Positions 56,225 to 64,000 of a DNA stretch of 64,000 nucleotides are shown piece by piece; position 1 is the stretch's first letter, and each line of letters opens with the position of its first letter. A program made the position numbers and the translations under genes. Origin of the DNA: Ruania zhangjianzhongii (GTDB lineage Bacteria > Actinomycetota > Actinomycetes > Actinomycetales > Beutenbergiaceae); contig NZ_CP042828.1 of NCBI RefSeq assembly GCF_008000995.1, positions 2,718,882 through 2,782,881 of the forward strand. The letters are read 5' to 3'. The notes below the pieces were generated by a model. It did no database searches. It was not told the DNA's origin and saw nothing but the letters and a program-made list of their open reading frames with translations.

Positions 56225-59005
56225 ATGTCCTCGCCCGCCGAACGGTATGCCGCCTTTGCGCAACGCCAGGTGACTGAGCGCTCACCGTGGGGACGCTTCC
56301 GGGCCGCCCTGGGCTTCGAGCTGGACGAGTTCCAGGTCCAGGCGTGCGAGGCGTTGCAGGCCGACCGGGACGTCCTGGTGGCCGCACCCACCGGTGCCGG
56401 GAAGACGGTGGTGGGGGAGTTCGCCATCGCCCTGGGCCTCGCGCACGGCCGGAAGGCGTTCTACACCACGCCGATCAAGGCGCTGAGCAACCAGAAGTTC
56501 GCCGACCTTCGCGAGGCGCACGGCGCGGCCAATGTTGGTTTGCTCACCGGGGACACCACGATCAACGGCGAGGCCCCGGTGGTGGTGATGACCACTGAGG
56601 TGCTGCGGAACATGCTGTACAGCTCATCGCCCACGCTGGCCGATCTCGGCTACGTGGTGATGGACGAGGTGCATTACTTGGCTGACCGGTTCCGTGGACC
56701 GGTGTGGGAAGAGGTGATCCTGCACCTGGCCAGCGACGTGCACCTGATCTCACTCTCGGCCACAGTGTCCAACGCCGAGGAGTTCGGTGACTGGCTTACC
56801 GAGGTGCGGGGCGACACAGCCGTGGTGGTCTCCGAGGTGCGGCCGGTACCGCTGTGGCAGCACGTGATGGTCGGCCGGGACGTCCTCGATCTGTACTCCG
56901 CGCACGTGGACCCGACTCGCCCCGGCACGAACCCGCCGATCAGCCCGGACCTGGTGGAGTCGATCCGGTCCGCAGAACGCCAGCTGAACCGCGGGCCCAC
57001 CGGGGGCCGCCGGGGCCGCGGCCGGGGCAGAGGCCGCCCGGCACCGGCCCGGCACCGGATCGTGCGCACCCCGCCGCGGCCGATGGTGGTCGACCGGCTG
57101 GACCGGGCCGGGTTGCTGCCCGCGATCTTCTTCATCTTCTCCCGGGCCGGCTGCGAGGCGGCAGCCGACCAGGTGGTCCGCCACGGGATCACCCTGACCA
57201 CCGAGGCCGAGCGCAAGGAGATCGCCGAGGAGGTGGAGCGACGGTGCGCCGACCTGCCCCGGGAGGACCTCGGTGTGCTGGACTTCTGGGCCTGGCGTGA
57301 ATCGTTGCTGGCGGGGGTGGCCGCGCACCACGCCGGACTGCTGCCGGTGTTCAAGGAGGCGGTCGAGGCCCTGTTCGCCGCCGGCCTGGTGAAGGTGGTG
57401 TTCGCGACCGAGACCCTGGCACTCGGGATCAACATGCCGGCCCGGTCGGTAGTCCTGGAACGGCTGACCAAATGGGACGGACGCGGGCACGCGGACATCA
57501 CCCCGGGGGAGTACACCCAGCTGACCGGACGAGCGGGGCGACGCGGTATCGACGTGGAAGGGCACGCCGTCGTGCTCTACTCCAGCGGCCTCGACCCGGT
57601 GGCGGTCGCAGGTCTGGCGAGCCGGCGCACCTATCCGCTGCGGTCCAGCTTCCACCCCACGTACAACATGGCGGTGAACCTGATCTCCACGACCGGGTTC
57701 GGCCGTGCCCGGGAGACGTTGGAGACGTCCTTCGCGCAGTTTCAGGCGGACCGGTCCGTGGTGGGCCTGGCCCGGCAGGCGCGGTCGATGACCGAGGCGC
57801 TGGACGGGTACGCCGAGGCGATGGCCTGCCACCTCGGGGACATCGAGGAGTACCTGGCGCTGCGTACGGAGATCACGGCCCGAGAGAAGGACCTCTCCCG
57901 GGCCCGCTCCCGCGCCGCGCGGGAGGCGACCGCCGAGCTGGTCGGGTCGCTGCGGCGCGGGGACGTCATCCAGATTCCGCACGGCCGGCGGGCCGGGTTC
58001 GCCGTCGTGCTCACCACCCCGGACCCGCCGGGCCTGGACGGGCCACTGCTGCACGTGCTCACCACCGACGCCCGGCAGGCCCGGCTGACCGCTGCCGACC
58101 TTCCGCACGGCACCGACCGGTGGGGTCGGATCACGATCGGCAAACACGTCAACCCGCGCCGGCCGCAGGAACGGCGGGACCTGGCAGCCACGCTGCGCAA
58201 CGCCCTGGGTGCGGCCGAACCCGAGGTCCGGCCGCGCCCACCGTCGACCAGCGGGAGCGACACAGACCTGGCGACCGCCCGGGAACGGCTGCGGCACCAC
58301 CCGTGCCACGGCTGTTCGGACCGGGAGGATCACCTGCGCTGGGCTCGGCGGCGGGAGAAGCTCGCCAAGGAGCACCAGCAGCTGCTCGGCCGGATCGAAG
58401 GACGCACCTCATCGATCGCGCGGGACTTCGACCGGGTGTGCCAGGTGCTCACCCAGCTCGGCTACCTGAGCGGCTCCGGGGACGAGACGAGCGTCACCGC
58501 ACAAGGCACCTGGCTACGCCGGCTGTACTCGGAGAAGGACCTGGTGCTGGCCGAGTGCCTTCGCGGCGATGTCTGGGCCGAGCTCGACCCGGCTGCTCTG
58601 GCCGCGGTCACCTCGATAGTGGTGTACTCCTCCCGCTCCGATGACACCGGCGAGCTGCCCATCCCGCCGGGACGGGCGGACGGGCCGCTCGCGCTGGCGG
58701 TCCATGCCACCAGACGGATCTCCCGCCGCCTGGACTCCGTGGAGCGGGAGCACGGGGTGCGCCGGGCGCAGCCGGTCGATCTGGGCCTGGTGCGGCCGAT
58801 GTACGTCTGGGCACAGGGAGGCACGCTGACCGACGTGCTGGATGCGGGCGACCTGGCCGCCGGGGACTTCGTCCGGTGGAGCCGGCAGGTGATCGATCTG
58901 CTGGACCAGATCGCCATCGCCGCACCCTCCACACAGCTGCGCCGCACCGCCCGTCAGGCTCTTGACGCCGTGCGCCGAGGCATCGTCGCGTACGGGACCA
59001 CCTGA
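56225..59005 (+). CDS. helY: Ski2/Mtr4-like DEAH-box RNA helicase HelY
   Basis: 926-residue superfamily 2 helicase. Motif I is APTGAGKTVVGEFA, motif II DEVHYL, motif III SLSATVSN and motif VI QLTGRAGRRGID. Between the RecA domains is an Arg/Gly-rich stretch (GGRRGRGRGRGRPAPARH, near residue 262). A Cys/His-containing HPCHGCSDREDHLRW segment and the C-terminal DSHCT domain complete the Ski2-like plan. It probably unwinds structured RNA for degradation. The gene follows the lipid kinase gene after nine bases. Confidence 0.94.
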   Translation: MSSPAERYAAFAQRQVTERSPWGRFRAALGFELDEFQVQACEALQADRDVLVAAPTGAGKTVVGEFAIALGLAHGRKAFYTTPIKALSNQKFADLREAHGAANVGLLTGDTTINGEAPVVVMTTEVLRNMLYSSSPTLADLGYVVMDEVHYLADRFRGPVWEEVILHLASDVHLISLSATVSNAEEFGDWLTEVRGDTAVVVSEVRPVPLWQHVMVGRDVLDLYSAHVDPTRPGTNPPISPDLVESIRSAERQLNRGPTGGRRGRGRGRGRPAPARHRIVRTPPRPMVVDRLDRAGLLPAIFFIFSRAGCEAAADQVVRHGITLTTEAERKEIAEEVERRCADLPREDLGVLDFWAWRESLLAGVAAHHAGLLPVFKEAVEALFAAGLVKVVFATETLALGINMPARSVVLERLTKWDGRGHADITPGEYTQLTGRAGRRGIDVEGHAVVLYSSGLDPVAVAGLASRRTYPLRSSFHPTYNMAVNLISTTGFGRARETLETSFAQFQADRSVVGLARQARSMTEALDGYAEAMACHLGDIEEYLALRTEITAREKDLSRARSRAAREATAELVGSLRRGDVIQIPHGRRAGFAVVLTTPDPPGLDGPLLHVLTTDARQARLTAADLPHGTDRWGRITIGKHVNPRRPQERRDLAATLRNALGAAEPEVRPRPPSTSGSDTDLATARERLRHHPCHGCSDREDHLRWARRREKLAKEHQQLLGRIEGRTSSIARDFDRVCQVLTQLGYLSGSGDETSVTAQGTWLRRLYSEKDLVLAECLRGDVWAELDPAALAAVTSIVVYSSRSDDTGELPIPPGRADGPLALAVHATRRISRRLDSVEREHGVRRAQPVDLGLVRPMYVWAQGGTLTDVLDAGDLAAGDFVRWSRQVIDLLDQIAIAAPSTQLRRTARQALDAVRRGIVAYGTT

Positions 59006-59267
59006 GCCCCGACCACATGTTCTGGCCGACACACCAGACGACACGCCGAGGGAGCTAAAAACCTTGCCTGAATTCCATCCGCTCTGACCTGCACGTACGC
59101 CGTTGACCTGCACTGTTGACGCCTTGGCGGGAACGACCTGGGCCGGTATGTTCGCTTCTTGTAACTGCTCCTGATCACAGGGAGTGGGCACCGACCAGGC
59201 CCGTGCATTCACTAGAAAACGGGGCGTCCGCGCAGGGGGTTCCGGCCCGAAGGATGCACGGGCCGGT

Positions 59268-59301
59268 CGGTGTGATCACACGGGGCCAGCCGGTGTGATC
59301 A
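59268..59301. promoter_or_regulatory. Candidate operator: direct repeat CGGTGTGATCA with embedded palindrome
   Basis: CGGTGTGATCA occurs at 59268-59278 and 59291-59301, 23 bases apart (about two helical turns). The first copy is extended into the 12-base palindrome GTGTGATCACAC. It lies 55-90 bases before the lnt -10 box. The binding protein is unknown. Confidence 0.45.
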
Positions 59302-59355
59302 GCCAGCCCGGTCACCGCCGACCGCGAGCGGCACCGAGGGCCCGCTCCGGGCACG

Positions 59356-59361
59356 TATCCT
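59356..59361 (+). promoter_or_regulatory. Leaderless-type -10 box for lnt
   Basis: TATCCT ends six bases before GTG 59368, which favours 59368 over the adjacent GTG at 59365 as start. Confidence 0.5.
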
Positions 59362-59367
59362 GCTGTG

Positions 59368-61194
59368 GTGCCTGCATCCCGGACCCCGCGAGCGTTGACG
59401 CTGCTCGTCGCCGCGCTCGGCGGCTGGTTGACCGATGCCGCCTTCCCGATGCGCGGCTGGTGGCCGCTCGCGCTCGTCGGTGTGGCGGCCCTGGTGTGGG
59501 CCATCGGCCGGGACAGTGCACGGTGGAACGCGCTGGTGACCTGGGTGTGGGGGCTCGCGTTCTTCCTGCCGCACCTGTGGTGGGCGAACTACGCCGTCGG
59601 GGTGATCCCCTGGATTGCGCTCTCGGTAGCCGAGGCCGGCATCCTCGCCGGTGCGGTAGCCGCCTGGACCTGGGCGCGCCGGGCGCGTTGGTTGCGGCAC
59701 CGGACCTGGCTGCATGCGCCGACGTTCGCGGTGATCTGGGTGGCCGCCGAGCAGCTCCGGCAGGTCTGGCCGTTCGGCGGCTTCCCGTGGGGTCGGCTGG
59801 CGTTCTCCCAGGGGGACTCGCCGCTGCTCTCCCTCGCTGCGATCGCCGGGGCGCCGCTGGTGTCCTTCGCGGTCGCGCTGATCGGGCACTATCTGGCCGA
59901 TGCCGTCCGGCTGCTCACCGGTGCCCGTGCGGCAGCTCGCGACGGTGCCGGCGCCACGCCCGAGCCGTCAGCCGGGGCCGCAGGCCGCGTGCACGTACGC
60001 GCGGCGACCTACCGGGTGCTCGCCGGAGCTCTCGTGCTCGCGCTGGGCGCTCTGTTGCCGCTGCCGGGCACACAGGCCGAGGACGGCACGTTGCAGGTCG
60101 GTGCGGTGCAGGGCAACGTGTCCGAACCGGGGCTGGGTGCGTTCAACAACGCACGGGAAGTGCTGCACAACCATGCCGATGGCACCCACGAGCTGGCCGA
60201 GCAGTACGGCCCGGACGCACTGGACCTGGTGGTCTGGCCGGAGAACGCCACGGATATCAACCCGCGGGAGAACGCCGAGGCCGCCGCGGAGATCGATGCG
60301 GCCGCGCAGGCGGTCGGTGCGCCGATCCTGCTCGGTACCGACCGGTACACCGAGGACGCCCGGTACAACGAGATGATCCTCTGGCAGCCGGGGGAGGGAT
60401 CGACCTTCGCCTACGCCAAGCAGATCCCGGCCGCATTCGCCGAGTACATCCCGATGCGCGACATCGCGCGCCTGTTCTCCCCGGCGGTGGACCTGGTGCA
60501 GACCGATATGGCTCCGGGCCAGGAGGTCGGCGTGGTGCCGGTGCCGATCGCCCGTACCGGCGAGATCGTCAACGTCGGTGCGGTGATCTGCTTCGAGGTC
60601 GCCTATGACGCGCTGATCCGGTCCGCTGTGCAGGAGGGCGCCCAGTTCCTGGTGGTACCCACCAATAACGCCTCGTTCGGCTATACCTCCGAGTCCGAGC
60701 AGCAGCTGGCGATGTCGCGGCTGCGGGCCGTGGAGCACGGCCGGACCACATTGCAGATCTCTACCGTGGGCGTCTCCGGCGTGATCGCTCCGGACGGCAC
60801 CGTGCTGGAGAGCACGGGGCTGTTCACCCACGAGACCTTCACCGCGGACGTGCCGCTGCGCTCCACGTTGACGGTGGCCGATCAGCTCGGCGACTGGCCG
60901 GTGATCGTGATCAGCGTGCTGGCGGTGCTCGCCCTCGGTATCGGTATCGCCACCGGACGCCGGCCGCGATCGCAGCCGAGCCCGCCGCCCGGGTCGCCCA
61001 CGGGTCGGGCTCCGGGACCGGAGCCGAAGAGCCCGGAGCCGAAGAACCCAGGGCGGCAGGGCGCGACGAGCCGCCAGGGCCGCGGGCAGCAGCAGCCCGG
61101 GACGCAGGGACCCGAGCAGACCGGCGCAACAACGAAACCCTCCGGCCAAGACCTGGGACCCGACGCCGAGGCTCCGGTCGGGGCTGCTCCATGA
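59368..61194 (+). CDS. lnt: Apolipoprotein N-acyltransferase
   Basis: 608-residue enzyme that adds the third acyl chain to lipoproteins. The N-terminal half (about 10-200) has six hydrophobic segments. The nitrilase domain holds the triad Glu292 (WPENATD), Lys351 (YAKQIP) and Cys408 (VICFEVAYD). A last membrane helix near 510-530 is followed by a cytoplasmic tail of about 75 residues rich in Pro, Gln, Gly and Thr. Its stop overlaps the ppm1 ATG. A client, the RibY-like lipoprotein, is encoded upstream. Confidence 0.93.
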   Translation: MPASRTPRALTLLVAALGGWLTDAAFPMRGWWPLALVGVAALVWAIGRDSARWNALVTWVWGLAFFLPHLWWANYAVGVIPWIALSVAEAGILAGAVAAWTWARRARWLRHRTWLHAPTFAVIWVAAEQLRQVWPFGGFPWGRLAFSQGDSPLLSLAAIAGAPLVSFAVALIGHYLADAVRLLTGARAAARDGAGATPEPSAGAAGRVHVRAATYRVLAGALVLALGALLPLPGTQAEDGTLQVGAVQGNVSEPGLGAFNNAREVLHNHADGTHELAEQYGPDALDLVVWPENATDINPRENAEAAAEIDAAAQAVGAPILLGTDRYTEDARYNEMILWQPGEGSTFAYAKQIPAAFAEYIPMRDIARLFSPAVDLVQTDMAPGQEVGVVPVPIARTGEIVNVGAVICFEVAYDALIRSAVQEGAQFLVVPTNNASFGYTSESEQQLAMSRLRAVEHGRTTLQISTVGVSGVIAPDGTVLESTGLFTHETFTADVPLRSTLTVADQLGDWPVIVISVLAVLALGIGIATGRRPRSQPSPPPGSPTGRAPGPEPKSPEPKNPGRQGATSRQGRGQQQPGTQGPEQTGATTKPSGQDLGPDAEAPVGAAP

Positions 61195-61940
61195 CCCTGG
61201 TGATCATCCCCACCTACAACGAGCGGCAGTCCCTCCCAGACACGTTGCGCCGCACCCGCGCTGCCGTACCCGAGGCGCACGTGTTGGTGGTCGATGACGC
61301 CAGTCCGGACGGCACCGGGACGTGGGCAGAGGGGGTCGCCGGTCATGACGAGCAGGTGCACGTCCTGCACCGCAGCAGCAAGGACGGGCTCGGCCGCGCC
61401 TATGTGGCCGGTTTCGCCTGGGGGCTGGCCCGCGGCTACGACCGGCTGGTGGAGATGGATGCCGACGGCTCGCACCATCCCGAAGACCTACCGCGGCTAC
61501 TGGCGGCGTGCACCGATGATGTGGCCCTGGCGATCGGCTCCCGATGGGTGCCGGGCGGGGCGACACAGAACTGGCCGGCCCACCGTCAGCTCCTCAGCCG
61601 GGGCGCGAACCGGTACGCGAACGTGATGATCGGTCTCGGGGTACAGGACGCGACTGCCGGTTTCCGCGTGTTCCGCGCCGAGACCCTGCGCCGGATCGAC
61701 CTGGCCGGGGTGAACTCCCAGGGCTATTGCTTCCAGGTGGACATGACCCGCCGGGTCCGGATGCTGCAGGAGCGGATCGTCGAAGTACCGATCACCTTCA
61801 CCGAACGCCTTGAAGGGCAGTCGAAGATGAGCCGGGCGATCGTGCTCGAAGCCCTCTGGCGCACCACTGCCTGGGGCGCCGAACGGCGCACCAGGCAGTG
61901 GCGGGCAAAGTTCTCTCAGGCGCTCCGGCGGCGCAGCTGA
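61191..61940 (+). CDS. ppm1: Polyprenol-phosphate mannosyltransferase (Ppm1/DPM1-type GT2)
   Basis: 249-residue family GT2 glycosyltransferase that makes polyprenyl-phosphomannose for mannosylation outside the membrane. The N-terminus LVIIPTYNE, VVDDASPDGT, the DXD-like EMDADGSHHPED and GFRVFRAETL are characteristic. In M. tuberculosis this domain is fused to the Lnt domain; here it is a separate gene coupled by ATGA. It overlaps the 3' end of rbpA by 25 bases. Confidence 0.94.
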   Translation: MTLVIIPTYNERQSLPDTLRRTRAAVPEAHVLVVDDASPDGTGTWAEGVAGHDEQVHVLHRSSKDGLGRAYVAGFAWGLARGYDRLVEMDADGSHHPEDLPRLLAACTDDVALAIGSRWVPGGATQNWPAHRQLLSRGANRYANVMIGLGVQDATAGFRVFRAETLRRIDLAGVNSQGYCFQVDMTRRVRMLQERIVEVPITFTERLEGQSKMSRAIVLEALWRTTAWGAERRTRQWRAKFSQALRRRS

Positions 61941-62263
61941 CCGCTGCGAAGCAGCGCCAGCCGCTCGTCCAGCAGTTCCTGCAGCTCCGCCTCGGTCCGG
62001 CGCTCCAGCAGCATGTCCCAGTGGGTCCGGACCTTCTTGCCGGGCTTGATCTCCGGGCGGTCCGCATCCCGCAGCAACGCCTCACCGCCGCCGGGGGCTT
62101 CCCAGACCGGGGGGATCTCTGCTTCAGCGGAGAACGGGATGATGATCACGCGGCCGTCGGGGCAGTCGTAGACGGCCTCCACCCGGGGTGCGAACTCGAC
62201 CCCCTCTTCGGTCTCCATGCTGTTGGCGCCGATCCGCATGCCACGCAGTGCTCGTTCAGCCAT
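61916..62263 (-). CDS. rbpA: RNA polymerase-binding protein RbpA
   Basis: 115-residue activator that binds sigma-A-type factors and the promoter. The core FAPRVEAVYDCPDGRVIIIPF and the linker GKKVRTHWDMLLERR (sigma-interacting) are typical. Cys34 is present but the later Cys pair of the zinc form is missing (VWEAPGGGEAL), so this is probably the zinc-free type. ATG 62263 has an excellent ribosome-binding site (AGGAGGAG on the reverse strand). It is diagnostic for Actinomycetota. Confidence 0.96.
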   Translation of the reverse strand: MAERALRGMRIGANSMETEEGVEFAPRVEAVYDCPDGRVIIIPFSAEAEIPPVWEAPGGGEALLRDADRPEIKPGKKVRTHWDMLLERRTEAELQELLDERLALLRSGQLRRRSA

Positions 62264-62305
62264 CGTGACTCCTCCTGTCCGTGACGTGTGGTCTCCAACC
62301 TGTCC

Positions 62306-62331
62306 AACGGGTGGGACGCCGGTTCTGTTCC
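62306..62331 (-). promoter_or_regulatory. SigR/SigH-type promoter of rbpA
   Basis: On the reverse strand GGAAC (complement of 62327-62331) is followed after exactly 18 bases by GTT (complement of 62306-62308). This matches the GGAAY-N18-GTT consensus of the thiol-oxidative-stress ECF sigma factors SigR/SigH. The predicted start leaves a leader of about 35 bases. In Streptomyces coelicolor rbpA is known to be under SigR control. Confidence 0.65.
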
Positions 62332-62391
62332 GCCCGGGCGGTGAAGGTGGTGTGAAGTTGGCGGGGACGCCTCGTGATTAAAGTGGAGTTC

Positions 62392-63342
62392 GTGACTACC
62401 GAGACGATGACCTACCGCCAGCTGGGTGCCTCCGGGCTGACCGTGTCCACTGTGGGACTAGGCTGTAATGCTCTGGGCGCAACGGTAGCGGACCACGACG
62501 TCCCTGGCTTGGTGAGAGCCGCCATTGAGGCAGGAATCACCTTCTTCGACACCTCCGACACCTACTCGCTCGGCCGGAGTGAGCACCTGCTCGGTCGAGC
62601 GCTCGGGCCGATGCGGGACGACGTGGTGGTGGCCACCAAGTTCGGGATGGACGCCCGGGGACTGAACGGCCCGGACTGGGGGGTGCGCGGCTCGCGCCGA
62701 TACATCCGCAGAGCCGTCGAGGGCTCGCTGCGCCGCCTGGGCACCGACCATATCGACCTGTACCAGATGCATCAGCCCGATCCCCGGACCCCGATCGAGG
62801 AGACGCTCGCGGCGCTGCACGAGCTGGTACTCGAGGGCAAGGTGCGCTATCTCGGCTCCTCGAACTTCGCCGGCTGGCAGGTGATGGACGCCGACTGGAC
62901 CGCCCGCACCGGCGGGCTCACCCCGATGATCTCCGCGCAGAACCAGTACAACCTGCTCAACCGCGGGATCGAGACCGAACTGGTGCCCGCCGTCGAACAT
63001 GTCGGTGCCGGCATCCTGCCGTTCTTCCCGCTCGCCTCGGGCTTGCTGACCGGGAAGTACCGTCGCGGTCAGGACGCCCCCGCCGGCACCCGGCTGACTA
63101 GCCGGCCGGACCGGCTGGCGAACGCCGATTTCGACATGATCGAGGCGCTGCAGAGCTTCGCTGCGGAGCGGGAGCTGAGCCTGCTGCAGGTGGCCATCGG
63201 TTGGCTCGCCGCTCAACCGGCGGTCGCCTCGGTGATCAGTGGTGCCTCCAAGCCGGAGCAGGTGCGGGCCAACGCTGCTGCCGCAGCCTGGGAGCCGACA
63301 GCGGCGGACCTCGCCGCCCTGGACGAGATCACCGGCAGGTGA
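62392..63342 (+). CDS. Aldo/keto reductase
   Basis: About 316 residues, TIM-barrel NADPH-dependent oxidoreductase. The catalytic tetrad is visible: Asp and Tyr in FFDTSDTYS, Lys in VVATKFG, His in LYQMHQPD. The C-terminal cofactor segment is VISGASKPEQVRAN. The closest style is the AKR 'YajO/PdxI-like' group of general reductases; the substrate is unknown. GTG 62392 is preferred (TAAAGT eight bases upstream and a weak GGAG); GTG 62374 and ATG 62407 are alternatives. Confidence 0.88.
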   Translation: MTTETMTYRQLGASGLTVSTVGLGCNALGATVADHDVPGLVRAAIEAGITFFDTSDTYSLGRSEHLLGRALGPMRDDVVVATKFGMDARGLNGPDWGVRGSRRYIRRAVEGSLRRLGTDHIDLYQMHQPDPRTPIEETLAALHELVLEGKVRYLGSSNFAGWQVMDADWTARTGGLTPMISAQNQYNLLNRGIETELVPAVEHVGAGILPFFPLASGLLTGKYRRGQDAPAGTRLTSRPDRLANADFDMIEALQSFAAERELSLLQVAIGWLAAQPAVASVISGASKPEQVRANAAAAAWEPTAADLAALDEITGR

Positions 63343-64000
63343 GAACGGCCCCGCCGGCCGAACTGGTCGCGCGGCTGCGCTCTGCCGGGTGCGTGTTCGC
63401 CGAAGAAGAGGCCGCGCTGCTGGTCGAGACGGCCGAGAACGAGGCGCAGCTGGCCGAGCTCAGCAACCGGCGCACCGGCGGCGAGCCGCTGGAGCAGGTG
63501 CTCGGCTGGGTAGCCTTCGACGGGCTCCGGCTGCGCCTGCGGCCGGGCGTTTTCGTCCCACGGCAGCGGACCACCTTCCTCGTACAGACCGCGGCCGCGC
63601 TTGCTCCCCGCCGCGGCGTCGTAGCGGATGTGTGCTGCGGCGTGGGCGCTGTTGCTGCGGCGCTGGCCGCGCGGCGTCCGGATCTGGACCTGTTCGCCAC
63701 CGACCTGGACCCGGTGGCGGTGGCCGTGGCGCGGGAGAACCTGCCCGATCAGGTCGGCACCGGCTGTGGTGACCTACTCACAGCGGTCCCGCTGAGCTGG
63801 CGCGGGCAGCTGGGGGTCGTGGTGGCGAACACCCCGTACGTACCCTCGGCAGAGATCTCGGGGTTGCCGCCCGAGGCGCGCGAGCACGAGCCGCTGGCCA
63901 CGCTCGACGGCGGAGCGGACGGACTGGACCTGCAGCGTCGCCTTGCTCAGCAGGCACCCGGGTGGCTGGCGCCGGGGGGCAGGGTGCTGACCGAGATCGC
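63339..64000 (+). CDS. PrmC-related N5-glutamine methyltransferase-like protein (3' end outside window)
   Basis: The frame starts at GTG 63339, overlapping the reductase stop (GTGA), and is still open at the window end, with about 220 residues visible. The Rossmann SAM motif is VVADVCCGVGAVAAALA, followed by the acidic FATDLDPVAVAVA. The substrate motif reads NTPYVP where release-factor methyltransferase PrmC has NPPY. It then matches the HemK-like EHEPLATLDGGADGLD. This is the PrmC-related family of unknown substrate common in actinobacteria. True prmC is expected elsewhere. Confidence 0.88.
   Translation, partial: MRTAPPAELVARLRSAGCVFAEEEAALLVETAENEAQLAELSNRRTGGEPLEQVLGWVAFDGLRLRLRPGVFVPRQRTTFLVQTAAALAPRRGVVADVCCGVGAVAAALAARRPDLDLFATDLDPVAVAVARENLPDQVGTGCGDLLTAVPLSWRGQLGVVVANTPYVPSAEISGLPPEAREHEPLATLDGGADGLDLQRRLAQQAPGWLAPGGRVLTEI

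Larger units (their letters stand above)
59006..59367 (+). other. 362-base region between helY and lnt with palindromic sites and a possible promoter
   Basis: No gene is seen. TTGGCG (59124-59129) and TATGTT (59147-59152), 17 bases apart, make a fair promoter without a gene immediately behind it. A perfect palindrome GTGTGATCACAC lies at 59270-59281, a further TGTGATCA at 59294-59301, and the inverse TGATCACA at 59173-59180. The lnt -10 box ends the region. A small RNA or a leader could be made here; nothing confirms it. Confidence 0.4.

Noticed and set aside
59270..59281. CRP/GlxR binding site (TGTGA...TCACA)
   Set aside because: The CRP-type consensus needs about six bases between the half-sites; here the halves abut (TGTGATCACA). 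Recorded instead as an unassigned palindrome.

Overview
The window is a chromosomal segment of a very high-GC Gram-positive bacterium of the phylum Actinomycetota. Lineage markers are RbpA, an actinobacterial-type integration host factor (mIHF), the WYL regulators PafB and PafC beside tatA/tatC, DUF3866, a helicase-motif-less PriA, a DUF222/HNH (13E12-like) endonuclease and an Lnt/Ppm1 pair. The gene order (rarA-rpsD-alaS-ruvX-mltG-aroE, aro cluster, efp-nusB, pyr operon, mihF-gmk-rpoZ-coaBC-metK-priA-fmt-rsmB-rpe, hisE-hisG, pafBC-tatAC-helY) suggests Micrococcales, perhaps near Beutenbergiaceae/Ruaniaceae; that placement is an inference. I recognised no tRNA, rRNA, CRISPR array, prophage or insertion sequence.

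Layout. 1-8.1 kb: the 3' end of a membrane protein gene, aspS, a GNAT acetyltransferase, a reverse-strand MMPL exporter divergent from rarA, then rpsD with a long leader and a strong terminator hairpin. 8.2-14.3 kb: a DUF948 protein, a small partner, alaS, ruvX, mltG and aroE, mostly joined by 4-8 base overlaps. 14.3-18.5 kb: an A24 prepilin peptidase, then aroC-aroK-aroB-aroQ (shikimate pathway). 18.5-19.6 kb: a SatD-like gene and a DUF3307-like membrane gene behind a palindrome-bearing promoter. 19.6-25.6 kb: efp-nusB, followed by accessory genes (GPH/MFS transporter, PLP decarboxylase, AhpD-like protein, TetR, CPBP protease) where the pyr operon would be expected. 25.7-34 kb: pyrR-pyrB-pyrC-carA-carB-pyrF with a PyrR-binding leader; pyrD is absent. 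34-38.2 kb: mihF, gmk, rpoZ, coaBC, metK. 38.2-40.5 kb: a reverse-strand DUF222/HNH gene with a lower-GC flank. 40.5-46.6 kb: priA, a HAD phosphatase, fmt, rsmB, rpe. 46.8-48.8 kb: an FMN riboswitch controlling an ABC permease and a THI5-like lipoprotein (probable riboflavin uptake, RibX/RibY). 48.8-50.5 kb: hisE, hisG and a PH-domain protein. 50.5-59 kb: DUF3866, pafB-pafC, a small membrane protein, tatA-tatC, a diacylglycerol kinase, helY. 59.4-64 kb: lnt-ppm1, rbpA (reverse strand, with a SigR-like promoter), an aldo/keto reductase, and a PrmC-related methyltransferase cut by the window edge.

Most genes are housekeeping genes in compact operons with ATGA or GTGA overlaps. Three themes stand out. 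First, at least a dozen genes have a TANNNT-like -10 box ending 6-8 bases before the start codon, the architecture of leaderless transcripts. Second, in-frame short tandem repeats have put low-complexity tracts into housekeeping or regulatory proteins (TetR, RsmB, DagK, prepilin peptidase, AroE). Third, riboswitch-controlled riboflavin uptake genes sit between rpe and hisE-hisG, where related actinobacteria often carry riboflavin biosynthesis genes.
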